39,210 nt of DNA from an uncultured Rivibacter sp. (GCA_946481025.1 CAMLNA010000027.1:1-39210); one strand, 5' to 3'; numbered from the stretch's first letter, positions 15,110-23,769 are shown. Translations and numbers: made by a program. Notes: a model not told the origin generated them from the letters alone.

Positions 15110-15615
15110 GCCGGGATGCGAAGCAGCTGGCCCGGATAGATGCGGTCGGGGTGTTTCAGCATCGGACGGTTGGCTTCGAAGATCTTGTTGTACTCGTTCG
15201 CGTTGCCGTAGTGCTCCTTTGCGATCTTCGACAGCGTGTCGCCCTTCTCGACGGTGTACCAGCGCGACGCATCGGCCGGCGTCGCCACCGTGAGCAGGTC
15301 GTTCACCGCCGATACGCCGTCGACGTTGCCGCAGCACAGGACCACCTTCTCTTTCGTGGCCTGGTCGGCGGCCTGTCCCGAAACGGTCACCGTGCTCGTT
15401 GCGCCATCGAATTCGACCGACAGCGCCTCGACGCTCAGGTCCTGCGCCAGCACGTATTTCCTGATGGCCTCACCGGCGGCGCCGTTGAGTTCGGCCACCT
15501 TGGCCTGCGCGGCCGCGGGGTCGGGGGCGCTCTGCGCCGCGGCCGCTGCAGCTTCGGTGTCCTTGCGGCCGAACAGTTTTTCACCTGCTTCCTTGAAGAA
15601 GCTGACGATGCCCAT
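15106..15615 (-). CDS. kbp: BON-LysM protein, potassium-binding Kbp (YgaU) family
   Basis: This 169-residue protein opens MGIVSFFKEAGEKLFG, the typical start of the Kbp/YgaU family. A BON domain covers about residues 45-110 (KVAELNGAAGEAIRKYVL... VDGVSAVNDLL). A LysM domain is at the C-terminus (YTVEKGDTLSKIAKEHYGNANEYNKIFEANRP to YPGQLLRIP). In E. coli this protein is a cytosolic K+-binding sensor. It is about 20 residues longer than E. coli Kbp because of an Ala-rich segment at about 20-40. A strong GGAGG lies before the ATG. The stop codon lies within the leuA promoter. Confidence 0.92.
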   Translation of the reverse strand: MGIVSFFKEAGEKLFGRKDTEAAAAAAQSAPDPAAAQAKVAELNGAAGEAIRKYVLAQDLSVEALSVEFDGATSTVTVSGQAADQATKEKVVLCCGNVDGVSAVNDLLTVATPADASRWYTVEKGDTLSKIAKEHYGNANEYNKIFEANRPMLKHPDRIYPGQLLRIPA

Positions 15616-15712
15616 GGCGAACCTCCGATGGCGTTGGTAGGTGGGCGGCCATCATGGCGCAGGGCGGCAGCCTCGGGTGTGACATCCGCGCTGGCGGGGA
15701 GGGCATGTGCCG

Positions 15713-16285
15713 TCAGCGTTTCATCCGAGCCTGGAACAGCTCGCGCACGCCCACTTCGCGCGGGCCCGGGACGAGCTCGTAGCTTTCGCCGGCGGCGATG
15801 CTGCCGGGCTCGCGCACCGAGAGGTAGAAGCCGCAATAGCCGGACTGGACCATCAGCTTCGCCGCCTGGGAGAACCCCATCACCGCCTCGAACTTGAAGC
15901 AAGGGAACCGCGGCTCGCTGACGGCCAGCGTGCAATGCGGGAAGCGCAGCACGTCGCCGATCCAGGCCTGGTCTTCGGTAAGTCCGGTGATCGAAAGGTT
16001 TTCTCCGACGAAACCGAACGGCAAGGCTTCGTCCCAGGGGGCCACGCGGGCTTGGCCGCGCACCGTCTGCCAGAAACCGTAGTGCTCGCTCGGGTAGGCA
16101 TACACCGCCTTGGCCACTCCGCCGTGCACCGACAGGTCGGCTTGTTCGTCGCCCGCCAGGCCGAGCGGGCGCACGTCGACGCGACCTTCGACGGCACGCT
16201 TGCCGATGGCGCTTTGCACCGTGCGCCCCTTCGCGGCCAACGGCCCCGAAGGGGCGACATTGACGGACAACACCTTGCGCGTCAT
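15713..16285 (-). CDS. MOSC-domain protein (YiiM-like)
   Basis: This 190-residue protein is a stand-alone MOSC domain of the YiiM type. Landmarks are DEQADLSVHGGVAKAVYAYPSEHY, FGENLSITGL-like FVGENLSITGL, IGDVLRFPHCTLAVSEPRFPCFKFEAVMG with the conserved Cys, and SGYCGFYLSVREPG. MOSC proteins bind molybdenum cofactor; YiiM reduces N-hydroxylated base analogues in E. coli. I chose the ATG at 16285, just 4 bases after the stop of the upstream binding-protein gene, so the two are probably co-transcribed. That partner looks like an oxyanion-binding protein, which strengthens a molybdenum or tungsten link. Confidence 0.88.
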   Translation of the reverse strand: MTRKVLSVNVAPSGPLAAKGRTVQSAIGKRAVEGRVDVRPLGLAGDEQADLSVHGGVAKAVYAYPSEHYGFWQTVRGQARVAPWDEALPFGFVGENLSITGLTEDQAWIGDVLRFPHCTLAVSEPRFPCFKFEAVMGFSQAAKLMVQSGYCGFYLSVREPGSIAAGESYELVPGPREVGVRELFQARMKR

Positions 16286-16289
16286 GGCG

Positions 16290-17183
16290 TCATGACTTGG
16301 GTGCAGCGCGGTAGTGGCCGTAGCGGCCCACCACGGCCCGGCCATTGGGGCCGGCCAGCCAGCCGATGAACAACTTGCCGGCAGGGTGGTTGACGCGGAA
16401 CGAACGCATGGCCCGGTATTCGGCGGCCATGCGCGCATCGCCGCTCACCAGCGCCGCCATGCCCGTGCCGACCGCGGCCAGCAGCCCGCGTTCGACCAGC
16501 ACGTAGGCGCCGGTCTCGCGCGCCAAGTCCAGGGCGGCGCGGGGGCCCGGCCCTGCCGTGCGCAGCCAAGGGCCGAAGGGCTTCGGCCCCGCAGCCTTCC
16601 ACAAGGCAGCCTCGGCATAGCGGGTGCCGCTGGCTTCGCCGGTGGCGATGAAGCTGCATTCGCCGCGAGCGCCGGCTTCGGCGATGCGGGTGAGCGCCGC
16701 CGCGGCGTCGTTCAGGCCGCGAATGCCCGCGGGATCGCCGGGCGGCGGAGGCTCGACCGGCTTGCCCTTTACGGGTTTCGCCGGCTTCGGTGGCCTGGCC
16801 CACGCAGCCGGGCCGGCCAGCACGTACTCGCCGATCGCAATGAGCTGGCGGTCGTGAATGAGACCTTGCCTGTCGAGCGAGAGCTCGGCGTCGGGTGCCT
16901 GGGTGATGGCCACGTCGAGGTCGCCACGCTCGAGCCGCGGCAGCAGATCGCCGCTGGCGCCCGCCGTGAGCTGGATGGCAATGCCGGTGTCGCGGGCGAC
17001 GGCCTCGCGCAACCGCGGCGCCAGGCCGGAGGCCATCAACGCGGCTTCCACCCCCACGAGCAAGGGGTCGGTCTGAGGACGGCGTTGCTGCGCTTGTGCG
17101 CTGGTCGCCCAAGCAAGGCAGGAGGCGGCGGCGCCCAGCAGCTGTCGGCGCCGAAGGTGGGTGGGGTGGTGCGATCCAGACAT
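16290..17183 (-). CDS. TupA/ModA-like periplasmic oxyanion (tungstate-type) binding protein
   Basis: This 297-residue secreted protein begins with a twin-arginine-like signal (LRRRQLLGAAASCLAWATSAQAQ). Features shared with tungstate-binding TupA proteins are a GDLLPRLERGDLDVAITQAP segment and IATGEASGTRYAEAALWK, equivalent to the ligand-binding Ser/Thr loops. The C-terminus has a FIGWLAGPNGRAVVGRYG segment as in this class. An unusual linker, PPKPAKPVKGKPVEPPPPGDP at about residues 131-151, splits the protein. No permease or ATPase gene is adjacent; a MOSC protein follows. It could be a transport component working with distant genes or a sensor. The tungstate assignment rests on motif resemblance only. 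Confidence 0.7.
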   Translation of the reverse strand: MSGSHHPTHLRRRQLLGAAASCLAWATSAQAQQRRPQTDPLLVGVEAALMASGLAPRLREAVARDTGIAIQLTAGASGDLLPRLERGDLDVAITQAPDAELSLDRQGLIHDRQLIAIGEYVLAGPAAWARPPKPAKPVKGKPVEPPPPGDPAGIRGLNDAAAALTRIAEAGARGECSFIATGEASGTRYAEAALWKAAGPKPFGPWLRTAGPGPRAALDLARETGAYVLVERGLLAAVGTGMAALVSGDARMAAEYRAMRSFRVNHPAGKLFIGWLAGPNGRAVVGRYGHYRAAPKS

Positions 17184-17301
17184 GGCGCGGCGAATCTTAA
17201 GAGGAGTCGCTCACCTTGCAGACGCCGCGCACGGCATTTGCCGGAACTGCGTCGCGAAACCGGCTGCAGGTTCTGCACTTTCACCCTCAGCGCAAAGCTT
17301 C

Positions 17302-17351
17302 TTTGCATCGACCCATGCAAAAGGCGCATGTAACCCGGGGGTAACCTGGGG
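17302..17351. promoter_or_regulatory. Inverted repeat and tandem 11-bp repeat upstream of pckG
   Basis: TTTGCAT-N6-ATGCAAA (17302-17321) is a perfect 20-bp dyad. Nine bases later come two adjacent 11-bp repeats, GTAACCCGGGG (17330-17340) and GTAACCTGGGG (17341-17351), differing in one base. Both lie in the 292-base gap between the divergent tupA-like gene and pckG. They look like operators for two different regulators, or one regulator with paired sites. Function is inferred from symmetry and position. Confidence 0.45.
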
Positions 17352-17475
17352 GCCGCAGTCCTAAACTCATCGCCCCAAAAGGCTTCGCCGCTCATCGAGG
17401 AGCGGGATGCCGACAACCCGTGACGACGCCACGGCGCGGGTTGCCGAGATCCCGATTCAACTTTGGAGTTTTGCG

Positions 17476-19341
17476 ATGAACCGACCCGTTCTGGAGGGGC
17501 TGCGCCTGAACACGCCTGCCTATGTCAAGCATGCACGCCTGGTCAACTGGGTGGCCGAGGTCGCCGCGCTGACCGAAGCCCAGGAAGTCTATTGGTGCGA
17601 CGGCAGCCAGGCCGAATACGACCGCCTGTGCGGGCTGCTGGTGAAGGCAGGTACCTTCAAGAAACTCAACCCGGAGCTGCGCCCCAACAGCTACCTCGCC
17701 TGCAGCGACCCGAGCGACGTCGCACGGGTCGAAGACCGCACCTTCATCTGCTCCAGGAAAAAGGAAGACGCCGGCCCGACCAACAACTGGATGGACCCGG
17801 CCGAGATGCGCGCCCTGCTGCAGACGGGCCCGAACGCGCTGTTCCGCGGCAGCATGCGCGGCCGCACGCTGTACGTGGTGCCCTTCTCCATGGGCCCGCT
17901 CGGTTCGCCGATCGCGCACATCGGCGTCGAGCTGTCTGACAGCCCCTACGTCGCCGTGAACATGCGCATCATGACCCGCATGGGCCGCGCGGTGCTCGAC
18001 GTGCTGGGCGAAGACGGCGATTTCGTGCCCTGCGTGCACACCGTGGGTGCCCCTCTCGAGCCGGGCCAGAAGGACGTGAGCTGGCCCTGCAACAAGACCA
18101 AATACATCGTCCACTACCCCGAGACGCATGAAATCTGGAGCTACGGCTCCGGGTACGGCGGCAATGCGCTGCTGGGCAAGAAGTGCTTCGCCTTGCGCAT
18201 CGCTTCCACCATGGGGCGCGACCAGGGCTGGCTCGCCGAGCACATGCTCGTGCTGGGCGTGCAAAGCCCCGACGGCCGGAAGCACCACGTAGCCGCCGCC
18301 TTCCCGAGCGCCTGCGGCAAGACCAACTTCGCCATGCTGATTCCGCCAGCCGGCTTCGAAGGCTGGAAGGTCACGACCATCGGCGACGACATCGCCTGGA
18401 TCAAGCCCGGCAAGGACGGACGCCTGTACGCCATCAACCCCGAGGCGGGCTACTTCGGCGTGGCCCCCGGCACCAACGACAAGACCAACCCCAACTGCAT
18501 GGCGAGCCTGAAGCGCGACGTGATCTTCACCAACGTGGCGCTCACCGATGACGGCGACGTGTGGTGGGAAGGCATGACCGACTCACCGCCAGCGCACTGC
18601 ATCGACTGGCAGGGCAAGGACTGGACGCCCGCCATTGCCAAGGAAACCGGCGCCAAGGCCGCGCATCCGAATGCCCGCTTCACTGTGGCAGCGACCAACA
18701 ACCCGGTGCTCGATCCCGAATGGGACAACCCGGCCGGCGTCGCGATCGACGCCTTCATCTTCGGCGGCCGCCGTTCGACCACCGTGCCGCTGGTGACCGA
18801 GGCGCGCAACTGGGTCGAAGGCGTCTACATGGCTGCGACGATGGGGTCGGAAACCACAGCCGCGGCTGCAGGCCAGCAAGGCGTGGTGCGCCGCGACCCG
18901 TTCGCCATGCTGCCGTTCGCCGGCTACAACATGAGCGACTACTTCCAGCACTGGCTGGACCTGGGCAAGAAGCTTGAAGCCGGCGGCGCGCAACTGCCCA
19001 AGATCTACTGCGTCAACTGGTTCCGCAAGGGCGCAGACGGCAAGTTCGTGTGGCCGGGGTATGGCGAAAACATGCGCGTGCTGAAGTGGATGCTCGAGCG
19101 TGTGGAGGGCCGTGCGCAGGGCTCCGAGCATGTGTTCGGTGTGAGCCCGCGTTATGAAGACCTGCAGTGGAACGGCCTGGATTTCTCGCCGGCCCAGTAC
19201 GACAGCGTGATCGGCATCGACAAGGCGGCCTGGCAGCAGGAGCTGAAGCTGCACGCGGAGCTGTTCCAGCAATTGGCCTTCCATCTGCCGACGGACCTGA
19301 CCGCCACCAAGGCCCGCATCGAGCAGCGTCTGGCCGCCTGA
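17476..19341 (+). CDS. pckG: Phosphoenolpyruvate carboxykinase (GTP)
   Basis: This 621-residue cytosolic enzyme converts oxaloacetate and GTP to PEP, the entry step of gluconeogenesis. The kinase-1 loop [12 protein letters not shown] holds Cys280 and Lys282; kinase-2 is TTIGDDIAW (Asp304-Asp305). Other GTP-type signatures are [26 protein letters not shown], and [14 protein letters not shown]. The length fits GTP-type and not ATP-type enzymes. I chose the ATG at 17476, preceded by GGAG at 8 bases and followed by the conserved N-terminus; an in-frame ATG at 17407 lacks support. The 5' untranslated region contains a CAACCCG...CGGGTTG stem (17414-17443). A strong terminator follows the stop. Confidence 0.97.
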   Translation: MNRPVLEGLRLNTPAYVKHARLVNWVAEVAALTEAQEVYWCDGSQAEYDRLCGLLVKAGTFKKLNPELRPNSYLACSDPSDVARVEDRTFICSRKKEDAGPTNNWMDPAEMRALLQTGPNALFRGSMRGRTLYVVPFSMGPLGSPIAHIGVELSDSPYVAVNMRIMTRMGRAVLDVLGEDGDFVPCVHTVGAPLEPGQKDVSWPCNKTKYIVHYPETHEIWSYGSGYGGNALLGKKCFALRIASTMGRDQGWLAEHMLVLGVQSPDGRKHHVAAAFPSACGKTNFAMLIPPAGFEGWKVTTIGDDIAWIKPGKDGRLYAINPEAGYFGVAPGTNDKTNPNCMASLKRDVIFTNVALTDDGDVWWEGMTDSPPAHCIDWQGKDWTPAIAKETGAKAAHPNARFTVAATNNPVLDPEWDNPAGVAIDAFIFGGRRSTTVPLVTEARNWVEGVYMAATMGSETTAAAAGQQGVVRRDPFAMLPFAGYNMSDYFQHWLDLGKKLEAGGAQLPKIYCVNWFRKGADGKFVWPGYGENMRVLKWMLERVEGRAQGSEHVFGVSPRYEDLQWNGLDFSPAQYDSVIGIDKAAWQQELKLHAELFQQLAFHLPTDLTATKARIEQRLAA

Positions 19342-19353
19342 ACCCGGCCCCGC

Positions 19354-19397
19354 CCAGAAACAAAAAAGCCCGCGATAGCGGGCTTTTTTGTTTCTGG
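19354..19397. terminator. Perfect bidirectional intrinsic terminator
   Basis: A 20-bp perfect stem closes a GATA loop. The core is GCCCGC-GATA-GCGGGC, flanked by A6 on the left and T6 on the right, then by CCAGAAAC/GTTTCTGG. Because the tracts are symmetric it can stop pckG transcripts on the plus strand and those of the convergent small genes on the minus strand. Confidence 0.95.
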
Positions 19398-19404
19398 CAG
19401 CAGC

Positions 19405-19662
19405 TTACGACTGGACGGTGCGCACGCTGCGCTCGATCAGCCGATCGTGCATGTCAGCCGCGGCGCGAAGGTCGGCAGCGTAGCTCGGCTGGCTCGCTTC
19501 GTACTGCGAGGCCCAGGCACGCAGGCGTTGCGCGGCCCGTTGGGCGCGTTGCTGGCGGTCCTCCGCCGACAGGCGCTTGCGCGCCCACAGGTAGACCGCG
19601 GCCACCAGCGAGGCCAGCGGTGCAGCGCCGCGCGGGATGGTGGTGAAGGTCAGGGTGCTCAT
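19405..19662 (-). CDS. Small protein of unknown function, paralog of the next gene
   Basis: This 85-residue protein is not one I recognise. It begins MSTLTFTTIPRGAAP, has a short hydrophobic stretch (LASLVAAVYLWAR) and then a strongly charged, helical C-terminus (RAQRAAQRLRAWASQYEASQPSYAADLRAAADMHDRL). Aligned by eye, it shares the MSTxT...P start, a basic RxQR region and the (A/Q)xLRAAA motif with the protein encoded at 19692-19964, so the two look like tandem paralogs. The lengths and MST start recall DUF1127-like small proteins, but the family motif is not clear. It lies 29 bases after that gene and ends next to the terminator. Confidence 0.75.
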   Translation of the reverse strand: MSTLTFTTIPRGAAPLASLVAAVYLWARKRLSAEDRQQRAQRAAQRLRAWASQYEASQPSYAADLRAAADMHDRLIERSVRTVQS

Positions 19663-19691
19663 TTCGTCGTCCGATCTATCAAGAAATTCGT

Positions 19692-19964
19692 TCAGTCCTG
19701 GCTGCGGCCGGCCAGACGGGCGCCGAAGCGCAGGTCATCGGCCAGGTTTTCGCCAGCACGGGCAGCGGCGGCGCGCAGTTCCTGGGCGAGTGCAGGGGAG
19801 TTCAGCTCCATCGCGCGGGCCGTGGCCAGCAGGTCGCGTTGAGCGCGGCGGTGGCCGACGGTGACCAGCGCATTCCACACGGCCGCAAAGGCTGCGGCGG
19901 CCCAGCGCGCGCCACGCGGCGCTTCGGTCGGCAGGGGGCGGGTTTGCACGGTGATGGTCGACAT
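19692..19964 (-). CDS. Small protein of unknown function, first of a tandem paralog pair
   Basis: This 90-residue protein begins MSTITVQTRPLPTEAP, contains an amphipathic or hydrophobic stretch (RWAAAAFAAVWNALVTVGH) and a charged helix (RRAQRDLLATARAMELNSPALAQELRAAAARAGENL). The ATG at 19964 has AGGA at a good distance. The similarity to the downstream protein is clearest over the second half (xSPxxAxxLRAAA). It is transcribed away from the LysR gene at 20090 and shares a 110-base, AT-rich promoter gap that contains a dyad. This suggests LysR control of the pair. No function can be assigned; resemblance to DUF1127-type stress proteins is weak. Confidence 0.78.
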   Translation of the reverse strand: MSTITVQTRPLPTEAPRGARWAAAAFAAVWNALVTVGHRRAQRDLLATARAMELNSPALAQELRAAAARAGENLADDLRFGARLAGRSQD

Positions 19965-20037
19965 GGTGTTTCCTTTCAGTCGGAGCCACTTTTATTTGCT
20001 CCGAGCCGCCAATGTAAGGGATAACCCCTATGCACTC

Positions 20038-20059
20038 CAATGAATCTTGTGAATCATTG
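20038..20059. promoter_or_regulatory. LysR-type dyad between the small-protein pair and its LysR gene
   Basis: CAATGA-N10-TCATTG is a perfect 22-bp interrupted dyad that ends 30 bases before the LysR start at 20090. A second, overlapping short dyad is ATCATTGAT (20053-20061). A weak minus-strand promoter, TTGGAG-N17-TTACAT, overlaps it and points at the small genes. Autoregulation plus control of the divergent pair is the inferred role. Confidence 0.5.
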
Positions 20060-20089
20060 ATATCACAGCCGTGAATGCCGAACGCCTCT

Positions 20090-21037
20090 ATGAACTTCCG
20101 CACACTCGACCTCAACCTGCTGCGCGTTTTCGATGCCGTGATGGCCGAGCGCAACCTCACTCGTGCGGCCGAACAGTTGGCCATGACTCAGCCGGCGGTC
20201 AGCAATGCGCTCAAGCGTTTGCGAGAAGCGGTGGGTGAGGAATTGCTCACTCGCGCTGCATTTGGCGTCAAACCGACACCGCGAGCCGAAACCTTGTGGC
20301 CCGAGGTAAGAGCCGCGCTTGCGCAACTGCGGGAAGCGCTCGACCCGCAGGCCTACGACCCGCGGCGGCAATCGCACACCTTCCGGCTGGCCATGGCGGA
20401 CGCGACGGCCGTGCTGTTGATGCCCGCGCTGATCCGGAAGCTGGAGGGAGAGGAGTCGCTGGCGAACCTTCGCGTATTGCCGCTCACGACCCGGGATCCC
20501 CGGCCCCTGCTGGAACACGGTGAGGCTGACATGGCGCTGGGGTACTTCCCCGACGTGATGGCCACGCTGGTCTCACAAGGATCCGATGCTGCGATCGCTC
20601 ACACCCGGCTGTACGACAGCGAATACGTCTGCGTGATGCGCCGGGGCCACCCGCTGGCTCAGCAGCCCGAGCTGTCGCTCGACGACTTCTGCGCGGCGCA
20701 TCACCTGCTCGTCAGCTTCTCCGGCCGGGCCCAGGGCTTCGTCGATCAGGCGCTGACCGCGCTCCAGCGCAGCCGCCGGGTCGTGCTGACGGTGAACCAG
20801 TTCTTCACGGCCGGACGGGTGGTCACCCAGTCCGACCTGCTGACCGTCCTGCCGCGCCGTTTCGTCGCGGCCACCGGCTATGCCGACCAACTGGTGCTGC
20901 GTGCCTTGCCGCTGGCCCTGTCGCCGATCCACGTCGCCTTGCTGTGGCACCGCCGGCACGAACGTGACCCGGCCCATCGCTGGCTGCGCGAACAGGTGCT
21001 CGCTGCAGCGCATCAGGCTGAGGGGTCAGAGGCTTAG
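20090..21037 (+). CDS. LysR-family transcriptional regulator (NodD/NahR-like subgroup)
   Basis: This 315-residue regulator starts [21 protein letters not shown]. The winged-helix domain covers residues 1-65, with [25 protein letters not shown] as the helix-turn-helix. The effector-binding domain begins at [22 protein letters not shown]. Sequence style ([25 protein letters not shown]) fits the NodD/NahR/LinR group, whose inducers are often aromatic compounds. An ATG at 20075 adds five residues; neither start has a Shine-Dalgarno, and I prefer 20090 because the conserved N-terminus begins there. It is divergent from the two small-protein genes and 19 bases upstream of the YecA-like gene. Confidence 0.92.
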   Translation: MNFRTLDLNLLRVFDAVMAERNLTRAAEQLAMTQPAVSNALKRLREAVGEELLTRAAFGVKPTPRAETLWPEVRAALAQLREALDPQAYDPRRQSHTFRLAMADATAVLLMPALIRKLEGEESLANLRVLPLTTRDPRPLLEHGEADMALGYFPDVMATLVSQGSDAAIAHTRLYDSEYVCVMRRGHPLAQQPELSLDDFCAAHHLLVSFSGRAQGFVDQALTALQRSRRVVLTVNQFFTAGRVVTQSDLLTVLPRRFVAATGYADQLVLRALPLALSPIHVALLWHRRHERDPAHRWLREQVLAAAHQAEGSEA

Positions 21038-21056
21038 GGGCGGCGACAATGCGGCG

Positions 21057-21833
21057 ATGAATCGCCCGAACAAACCCGCCGTGCAGCCCGCCAAGCTGCC
21101 CCATGGTGACCTCACCGATGCCGAGATCGCCGAACTCGACGACTTGCTGGCCGCCGTGCCTGAACCGTGGGAGGCCGTCGATGCGGTGATGCTCGACGGC
21201 TACCTGTGCGGTGTGCTCGTGCAGCCCGTCTCGCTCGAACAGGAGCAGTGGCTGCCGCCGATCTTCGGTTCCGCCGAAGGCGCCACGCCCTTCGGCCCCG
21301 ACGTGCCCGGCTGGCACCACGCCAAGCATGAGCGCCTGCTCGCGCTGGCCACCCGGCGCAAGGAGGCGCTGCAGCGCGCCATCCTCGAGGAAGGCTGGTT
21401 CGATCCGATCGTGCCGGTGCCCGAAGACGAGCAGGGCAAGCCACTCGAAGGAAAGGCCGCGCTCGAAGGGCTGGGCTTCTGGATCGCCGGCTTCGAATGG
21501 GCCCTGGCCAACTTCACCCAGCTCGAGGAGCGCGGGCTGCCCGGCGTACCGGACCTGCTCGATTCGCTGTGGCGCCATCTGCCCGAGCAGGACGAAACCC
21601 AGCGCGCGATGACCCAGGCGCTCGACAAGGAACACCCGTTGCGCTCGCTCGACGAAGCCATCGAGCAGCTGGTGTTCGACGTCGTCGACCTGCACGAGAT
21701 CGGCATGGCCGAGCGGCTGAAGGTCACCACCGTCAAGCGCGATGCGCCCAAGGTGGGCCGCAACGACCCGTGTCCCTGCGGCAGCGGCAAGAAGTTCAAG
21801 CTCTGCCACGGCGCTGCCGGCTCTTCGCAGTAG
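21057..21833 (+). CDS. YecA/UPF0149-family protein with SEC-C zinc motif
   Basis: This 258-residue cytosolic protein has a UPF0149-type helical domain ([48 protein letters not shown]). At the C-terminus a SEC-C motif, [19 protein letters not shown], has the CxC...CH arrangement that binds zinc, as at the end of SecA. E. coli YecA binds ribosomes through this kind of motif. I chose the ATG at 21057 because the conserved region begins soon after; the frame remains open upstream inside the LysR gene. It is followed after 11 bases by a metallophosphoesterase gene, so the two are probably co-transcribed. Confidence 0.9.
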   Translation: MNRPNKPAVQPAKLPHGDLTDAEIAELDDLLAAVPEPWEAVDAVMLDGYLCGVLVQPVSLEQEQWLPPIFGSAEGATPFGPDVPGWHHAKHERLLALATRRKEALQRAILEEGWFDPIVPVPEDEQGKPLEGKAALEGLGFWIAGFEWALANFTQLEERGLPGVPDLLDSLWRHLPEQDETQRAMTQALDKEHPLRSLDEAIEQLVFDVVDLHEIGMAERLKVTTVKRDAPKVGRNDPCPCGSGKKFKLCHGAAGSSQ

Positions 21834-21844
21834 CCCGCCGCCGC

Positions 21845-22621
21845 ATGCGCCTGCAAGTCCTCTCCGACCTCCACCTGGAAACCGAAAGCTTCGACCCCGC
21901 GCCGGCGCCGGGCGCGGAACTGCTGGTGCTGGCCGGCGACGTGGACAGCACCTGGGCAGGTCTCGAACGATTCTCGGGCTGGCCGGTGCCGGTGATTTAC
22001 GTCGCCGGCAACCACGAGTTCGACGGCCGCGACGTCGAGCAGGTCTGGGCCGCATTGCGCGCCAGGTGCCGGGCCCTGGGCATCACGATGCTCGAACGCC
22101 AGAGCCTGGTGCTGACGGGTGCCGATGGCCGGCGCATCCGTTTCGTCGCCACCATCCGCTGGAGCGACTTCGACCTGTTCGGCGAAGCGAAACGCGAGCG
22201 TGTGATGCGCGCGGCGCGCTATTTCGTCGACGTGATGCGCTCCACACGCCATGGAGGTTTGTTCGACGCGGCCGCCGTGCGCGAGGAGGCGCTCGCCTGT
22301 CGCCGGTGGCTGAAGGAAGAGCTGGCGCGACCCGCCGAAGGCGCATGGGATGCAACGGTCGCCGTCACGCACTACGGCCCCAGCCTGCGCAGCGCCGACC
22401 CGCGCTATGGCAACCAGCCGGGCACCGCCAGCTTCTGCAATGCCGACGACGACCTGCTGCCTCTGGCCGATCTCTGGATCCATGGGCACCTGCACTGCCG
22501 GCATGACTATCGTGTCCAGCATGCCGGCGGGGGCAGCACGCGCGTGGTGAGCAACGCCCGAGGCCACACGCACAAGGGCGAGACGGACGGATACGACGGC
22601 GCCTTCATGGTCGAAGTCTGA
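21845..22621 (+). CDS. Calcineurin-like metallophosphoesterase
   Basis: This 258-residue protein has the full set of metal-binding motifs of the superfamily: SDLHLE near the N-terminus, LAGDVD, AGNHEFDG, AVTHYGPS and WIHGHLH. These give the di-metal centre. The substrate cannot be predicted; members range from phosphodiesterases to phosphatases. The start is the ATG 11 bases after the YecA-like stop. The reading frame is open for some distance upstream within that gene, but the SDLHLE motif normally starts near residue 6, which fits this ATG. Confidence 0.9.
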   Translation: MRLQVLSDLHLETESFDPAPAPGAELLVLAGDVDSTWAGLERFSGWPVPVIYVAGNHEFDGRDVEQVWAALRARCRALGITMLERQSLVLTGADGRRIRFVATIRWSDFDLFGEAKRERVMRAARYFVDVMRSTRHGGLFDAAAVREEALACRRWLKEELARPAEGAWDATVAVTHYGPSLRSADPRYGNQPGTASFCNADDDLLPLADLWIHGHLHCRHDYRVQHAGGGSTRVVSNARGHTHKGETDGYDGAFMVEV

Positions 22622-22685
22622 GCGCGACCACGGGGCTCGCCACGCGTGCCACACTGCGGCTCCCCTCACACCATGGGAGCCGAGC

Positions 22686-23108
22686 ATGAAGATCCTCGTC
22701 GCCGTCGATGGCAGTGAATTCACACAGCGCACGCTCCATTTCCTGGCCGCGCACAAGCAGAGCCTGGGGCCTCCGCACCAGTACACGGTGCTGACGGTGG
22801 TGCCCGCAGTGCCACCGCGTGCGGCCTCCGCGCTCGATCGCGACCTCCTCAAGGACTACTACACCGAAGAGGCCGAGAAGGTGCTGAAGCCGGTGCGGGC
22901 CTTCTTTGCCGAACAGGGCCTCACCGGCGAGTTCGTGTTCGAGACCGGCCATGCGCCCGAGCACATTGCCCACGCGGCCACCCGCGGCAAGTACGACCTC
23001 GTGGTGCTGGGCTCGCACGGCCATTCGGCGCTGGGCGGGCTGGTGATGGGTTCGGTGAGCAGCCGCGTGCTGGCCGAATGCAAGGTGCCGGTGCTGGTGA
23101 CGCGCTGA
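22686..23108 (+). CDS. Universal stress protein (UspA family)
   Basis: This 140-residue protein is a single Usp domain. It begins MKILVAVDGSEFTQRTLHFL, with the conserved VDGSE. The ATP-binding signature G-x2-G-x9-GS is present as GSHGHSALGGLVMGS, followed by SSRVLAECKVPVLVTR. It therefore belongs to the ATP-binding class. GGGAG precedes the ATG. It lies 64 bases after the phosphoesterase gene and converges on the TetR gene with only 3 bases between stop codons. Confidence 0.93.
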   Translation: MKILVAVDGSEFTQRTLHFLAAHKQSLGPPHQYTVLTVVPAVPPRAASALDRDLLKDYYTEEAEKVLKPVRAFFAEQGLTGEFVFETGHAPEHIAHAATRGKYDLVVLGSHGHSALGGLVMGSVSSRVLAECKVPVLVTR

Positions 23109-23111
23109 GGC

Positions 23112-23720
23112 TCAGGCGCCCCTCAGGCCATTGAAGCAGGTGGCCAGCACCCACTCGATGATCTGTTCGTCGCTGTGCTGACCGCCGGCCTTGAGGAAAC
23201 CCAGGACCGGATCGCAGGCCCGCGCGAACAGCGTGTACAGCACCACCTCCGGCGGCAGCGTGGCGTCGAGTTCGCCCTGCCGCTGCGCCTCGGTGATCCA
23301 GGCGCCGAGCTTGTCGCTGACTTCGAAGAGTCGGTCGAGGTAGGTCTTGTTGGCGGTGAGTGCCGCGCGCAGCGTCGAGTTCTGCGACGGCAGCGAGGGC
23401 ATCTCGCCGGCCAGTTGCTGCGCCAGGGTCCAGCGCGTCACGGCGCGCAGGCGTTCGAGCGGCGACTGCATGCCGTCGGCCTCGCACCGCGCGATGAACG
23501 CGAGCGCATGGTCCAGCACGCGGATCATCGCTGCGGCGGCCAGGTCTTCCTTGGAGGCGAAATGCTTGTACAGGCTCGCCTTGGCGATGCCCACGTCAGC
23601 GGCCACCTCGTCCACCGTCATGCTCTCGAAGCCCTTCTCGGCGAGCAGGCGGTTCACCGAAGCGACGATCGCGTCTTCGCGGACGCGCAGCACCTGTTCC
23701 CGAAACGACACGCGAGCCAT
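23112..23720 (-). CDS. TetR/AcrR-family transcriptional regulator
   Basis: This 202-residue repressor-type protein has the N-terminal helix-turn-helix at about residues 30-55 (MTVDEVAADVGIAKASLYKHFASKEDL). The C-terminal ligand domain covers the rest, with a TetR_C-like end (PPEVVLYTLFARACDPVLGFLKAGGQHSDEQIIEWVLATCFNGL). No divergent target gene is adjacent: the region upstream leads to a small unknown gene on the same strand. The ligand is unknown. Confidence 0.9.
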   Translation of the reverse strand: MARVSFREQVLRVREDAIVASVNRLLAEKGFESMTVDEVAADVGIAKASLYKHFASKEDLAAAAMIRVLDHALAFIARCEADGMQSPLERLRAVTRWTLAQQLAGEMPSLPSQNSTLRAALTANKTYLDRLFEVSDKLGAWITEAQRQGELDATLPPEVVLYTLFARACDPVLGFLKAGGQHSDEQIIEWVLATCFNGLRGA

Positions 23721-23769
23721 GATCCGCGGATTCTAGGGGCCGTGTCGCGGCGGCCCGGACCCCGCGCGT

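Noticed and set aside
17407..17475. Upstream in-frame ATG extending pckG by 23 residues
   Set aside because: No ribosome-binding site precedes it, and it overlaps a probable 5' untranslated stem. The ATG at 17476 has GGAG at a proper distance and matches the family start.
19405..19964. Toxin-antitoxin reading of the two small genes
   Set aside because: The two proteins resemble each other, not a toxin and an antitoxin. Neither has a DNA-binding or nuclease motif, and they have a separate LysR regulator.
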